From Polyangium sp. 6x1 (GTDB lineage Bacteria > Myxococcota_A > Polyangia > Polyangiales > Polyangiaceae), in the NCBI RefSeq assembly GCF_029946515.1, contig NZ_JARZHH010000061.1, positions 1 through 64,000 of the forward strand: a DNA stretch of 64,000 nt. Reading direction: 5' to 3'. Below the pieces are notes generated by a model. It was not told the DNA's origin, made no database searches, and worked only from the letters and a program-made list of their open reading frames with translations. Of the stretch, positions 62,468 to 64,000 are shown one piece after another (position 1 is the first letter of the stretch; every line of letters starts with the position of its first letter). The position numbers and the translations under genes are program-made.

Positions 62468-63637
62468 CTAGTAGGGAAGCGGCGGGGGATCGAGACGCTC
62501 TTCTTCCTCGTCCTCGCCTTGCCCCGTGCGCTGCGGTTTGTCGTTGAGGGGTACTTCGATCACGAAGTTTTGCCCCACGGGACCACCGAGCCACGTCGTG
62601 CGCGCCAGCGTGGACGCGCGAGGCGACGCGAGCTGGAAGCGCGGCGCGTCCTCCGTCGCCACGTGAAGCTCCAGCATCGCGTCACACGCGCCGCGCGTCA
62701 GCGTGTCGACCGCCGCCTTGAGGACCGCGCGGTTCGAACCGCCCGGCAAAAACGAGATGTACTCGTCGTACTTCAGCGGCCCGAGCTTGATCTTGAACCG
62801 CCCCGTCCCGTCGTAGACCCATCGGCCGATCGTCAGGCTCTCGCCGAGCTGATGGTTCGCCACGCCCATCTTGTTGCGCAGCGGTTTTTCCAGCAGCGTC
62901 CAGTGCCCGACGAACTGCTCGATGTCCACGCCCATGCTGCCGAAGATGTCCTTCAGCACCACCTCGAGCCCACGCGCGCTCCGGGACTTCGTCGCGAGCA
63001 GCGGCGCATAACGCAGGTAAAGGAACCGGTGCAGCGGGCTCTTGTGGTCGCGGAATCCATCGACGCCCGCCGCGCAGAGCAGGCGCCGCGTGAACGGATC
63101 GTCGCCCTTCTTCCGGTAGCCGACCGAGTGCCGGTACTTCGTGAACGCCCGGTAAAACAGCGACAGCAGGCGATGGTTGAAGACGTCGAGGAACTCGCGC
63201 TTCGGCTGCGGACCCCCCTGGTAGTCCTCCTGCGCGAGGTCCTCGACGTAGTACGTCGGCAGCGGCGAGACCGAGCCGTAGAGCCCGAGGAAGCCCGCCG
63301 TGATGCGCGCGCGCTCGACCTCGTCGGGGTACTTCGTGGACTTGAGCTCGCTCACGTCCGTCGAAGCGAAGATCAGGCTCGTGTCCGCGCGCAGGCGGAT
63401 GCGCTCGGTCGCGACGGGCCCGAGCTGCCCCACGGGCGCGCTGCCCGGGAAGAGGCGCTCGAGGATGTAGACGAGCCGGAAGAACGAGTAGCGCCGCGCG
63501 CTATGCTCGAGCTCGGCCATCTTGGCCGCGATCATTGCCTTCGCCTGCCGCTCCGGATCGGGCGGCGGCGCGAAGGCGGCGTCGGGTTTCGGCCCGCCGC
63601 TCAGATCAGGTTCAAGCTGCCGCTCTTCGGCTCCCAT
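62468..63637 (-). CDS. tssG: T6SS baseplate subunit TssG
   Basis: The 389-residue protein has the TssG layout: N-terminal YSFFRLVYILERLFPG, the AGFLGLYGSVSPLPTYY segment, NHRLLSLFYRAFTKYRH and a C-terminal FVIEVPLNDKP tail. TssG builds the wedge of the T6SS baseplate together with TssE, TssF and TssK. Its start lies 37 bases inside the end of tssF, the usual coupling of the two genes. It ends with an acidic DEEEERLDPPPLPY stretch. Confidence 0.9.
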   Translation of the reverse strand: MGAEERQLEPDLSGGPKPDAAFAPPPDPERQAKAMIAAKMAELEHSARRYSFFRLVYILERLFPGSAPVGQLGPVATERIRLRADTSLIFASTDVSELKSTKYPDEVERARITAGFLGLYGSVSPLPTYYVEDLAQEDYQGGPQPKREFLDVFNHRLLSLFYRAFTKYRHSVGYRKKGDDPFTRRLLCAAGVDGFRDHKSPLHRFLYLRYAPLLATKSRSARGLEVVLKDIFGSMGVDIEQFVGHWTLLEKPLRNKMGVANHQLGESLTIGRWVYDGTGRFKIKLGPLKYDEYISFLPGGSNRAVLKAAVDTLTRGACDAMLELHVATEDAPRFQLASPRASTLARTTWLGGPVGQNFVIEVPLNDKPQRTGQGEDEEEERLDPPPLPY

Positions 63638-64000
63638 CGATAAACCACGCGCGTATTGGTGCCGGTGACGCTGAGCTGCGTGAAGGAGTTCAGCGAGACG
63701 TACGCCGCGAGCATCTCGTTCAAGATGCTCGCGAACAGGTACATCTCGCCTTCACCCGCGAAGCCCCCCTCGTCGAGCTCGACCTCCGTCGCCACGCCGC
63801 GCACGGGCGCGCCGCGGTACAGCCGATCCGTGGGGCGGACGCGGATCGACTTGATCGCCTGCATGCGGAGCTGGTTCGCCCGCGCCGCCTGACGATCGAC
63901 GAGCGCGGGGAAGTTGTAGATCTCGAGCACCGACCGGAGCACGTCGAGCTCCGTGATCGATCGATAACTCATCGCCATGTGCGAGAGCACGCGCCACTGA
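63601..64000 (-). CDS. tssF: T6SS baseplate subunit TssF, C-terminal part (5' end outside window)
   Basis: The 132 residues visible belong to the C-terminus of TssF: TEVELDEGGFAGEGEMYLFA, the diagnostic AAYVSLNSFTQLSV, and the preceding SYRSITELDVLRSVLEIYNF. The frame continues beyond base 64000 without a stop. Overlap with tssG is 37 bases. It marks the edge of a structural T6SS locus extending to the right on the minus strand. Confidence 0.88.
   Translation of the reverse strand, partial: QWRVLSHMAMSYRSITELDVLRSVLEIYNFPALVDRQAARANQLRMQAIKSIRVRPTDRLYRGAPVRGVATEVELDEGGFAGEGEMYLFASILNEMLAAYVSLNSFTQLSVTGTNTRVVYRWEPKSGSLNLI

Overview
The window looks like chromosomal DNA of a high-GC myxobacterium, probably of the Polyangium/Sorangium/Minicystis side (Polyangiales). 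This is inferred from very strong GC bias, many lipoproteins with glycine-rich 'GGAGG' linkers or cysteine-rich tails, eukaryote-like Ser/Thr kinase and FHA proteins, formylglycine-generating-enzyme-like proteins, NHL/IPT lipoproteins and type VI secretion (T6SS) genes. No 16S or other decisive marker is present, so the assignment is only inferred. No tRNA, rRNA, insertion sequence with transposase, or CRISPR array was recognised.

Layout. 1-4.4 kb: end of a glycine-rich protein, a small lipoprotein, then a leftward operon that looks like a self-contained oxygenase system (flavin/[2Fe-2S] reductase, MerR regulator, diiron protein). 4.6-21.1 kb: mostly housekeeping and transport genes (M28 peptidase, CocE-type hydrolase, OPT peptide transporter, RNase R with an amphi-Trp protein, nucleotidyltransferase, DHA2 exporter, two related outer-membrane candidates, a lipoprotein esterase, a DUF4145 protein). 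21.8-32.7 kb: a leftward T6SS effector island of nine genes: plain VgrG, PAAR protein with extension, DUF4123 adaptor, lipase-like effector, an unassigned small protein, a VgrG with a C-terminal toxin-like domain, a Tsi6-like immunity candidate, a TolB-like propeller and a DcrB-like protein. 33-47.7 kb: YkgJ-type protein, beta-helix and NHL lipoproteins, a TetR-controlled CocE-type hydrolase, 2-hydroxyacid dehydrogenase, Ser/Thr kinase, Cys-rich lipoprotein, pentapeptide-repeat protein and an alpha/beta hydrolase. 47.8-51.3 kb: a tightly coupled deoC-aldehyde dehydrogenase-aldehyde dehydrogenase-like operon. 51.3-53.2 kb: a 43-bp-period palindrome array followed by an OLD-like ATPase and a miniature partner. 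53.2-64 kb: fmt, an FGE-like protein, lon, FHA protein, lipoproteins, and at the right edge tssG and the end of tssF, the T6SS baseplate genes.

How genes work together. The VgrG/PAAR/DUF4123 genes load effectors onto a T6SS whose baseplate genes are only partly inside the window, about 30 kb away. The first operon pairs an electron-transfer reductase with a diiron oxygenase and carries its own regulator. DeoC plus the dehydrogenases would take deoxyribose 5-phosphate through acetaldehyde to acetate or acetyl-CoA.

Non-coding structure is rich: two copies of a composite repeat with inverted ends and internal hairpins, a small MITE-like hairpin, a hairpin duplication in the deoC leader, a REP-like hairpin and two terminators. 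There is also a perfect double-palindrome operator in front of the TetR gene and a promoter placed so that the first oxygenase-operon gene would be leaderless.
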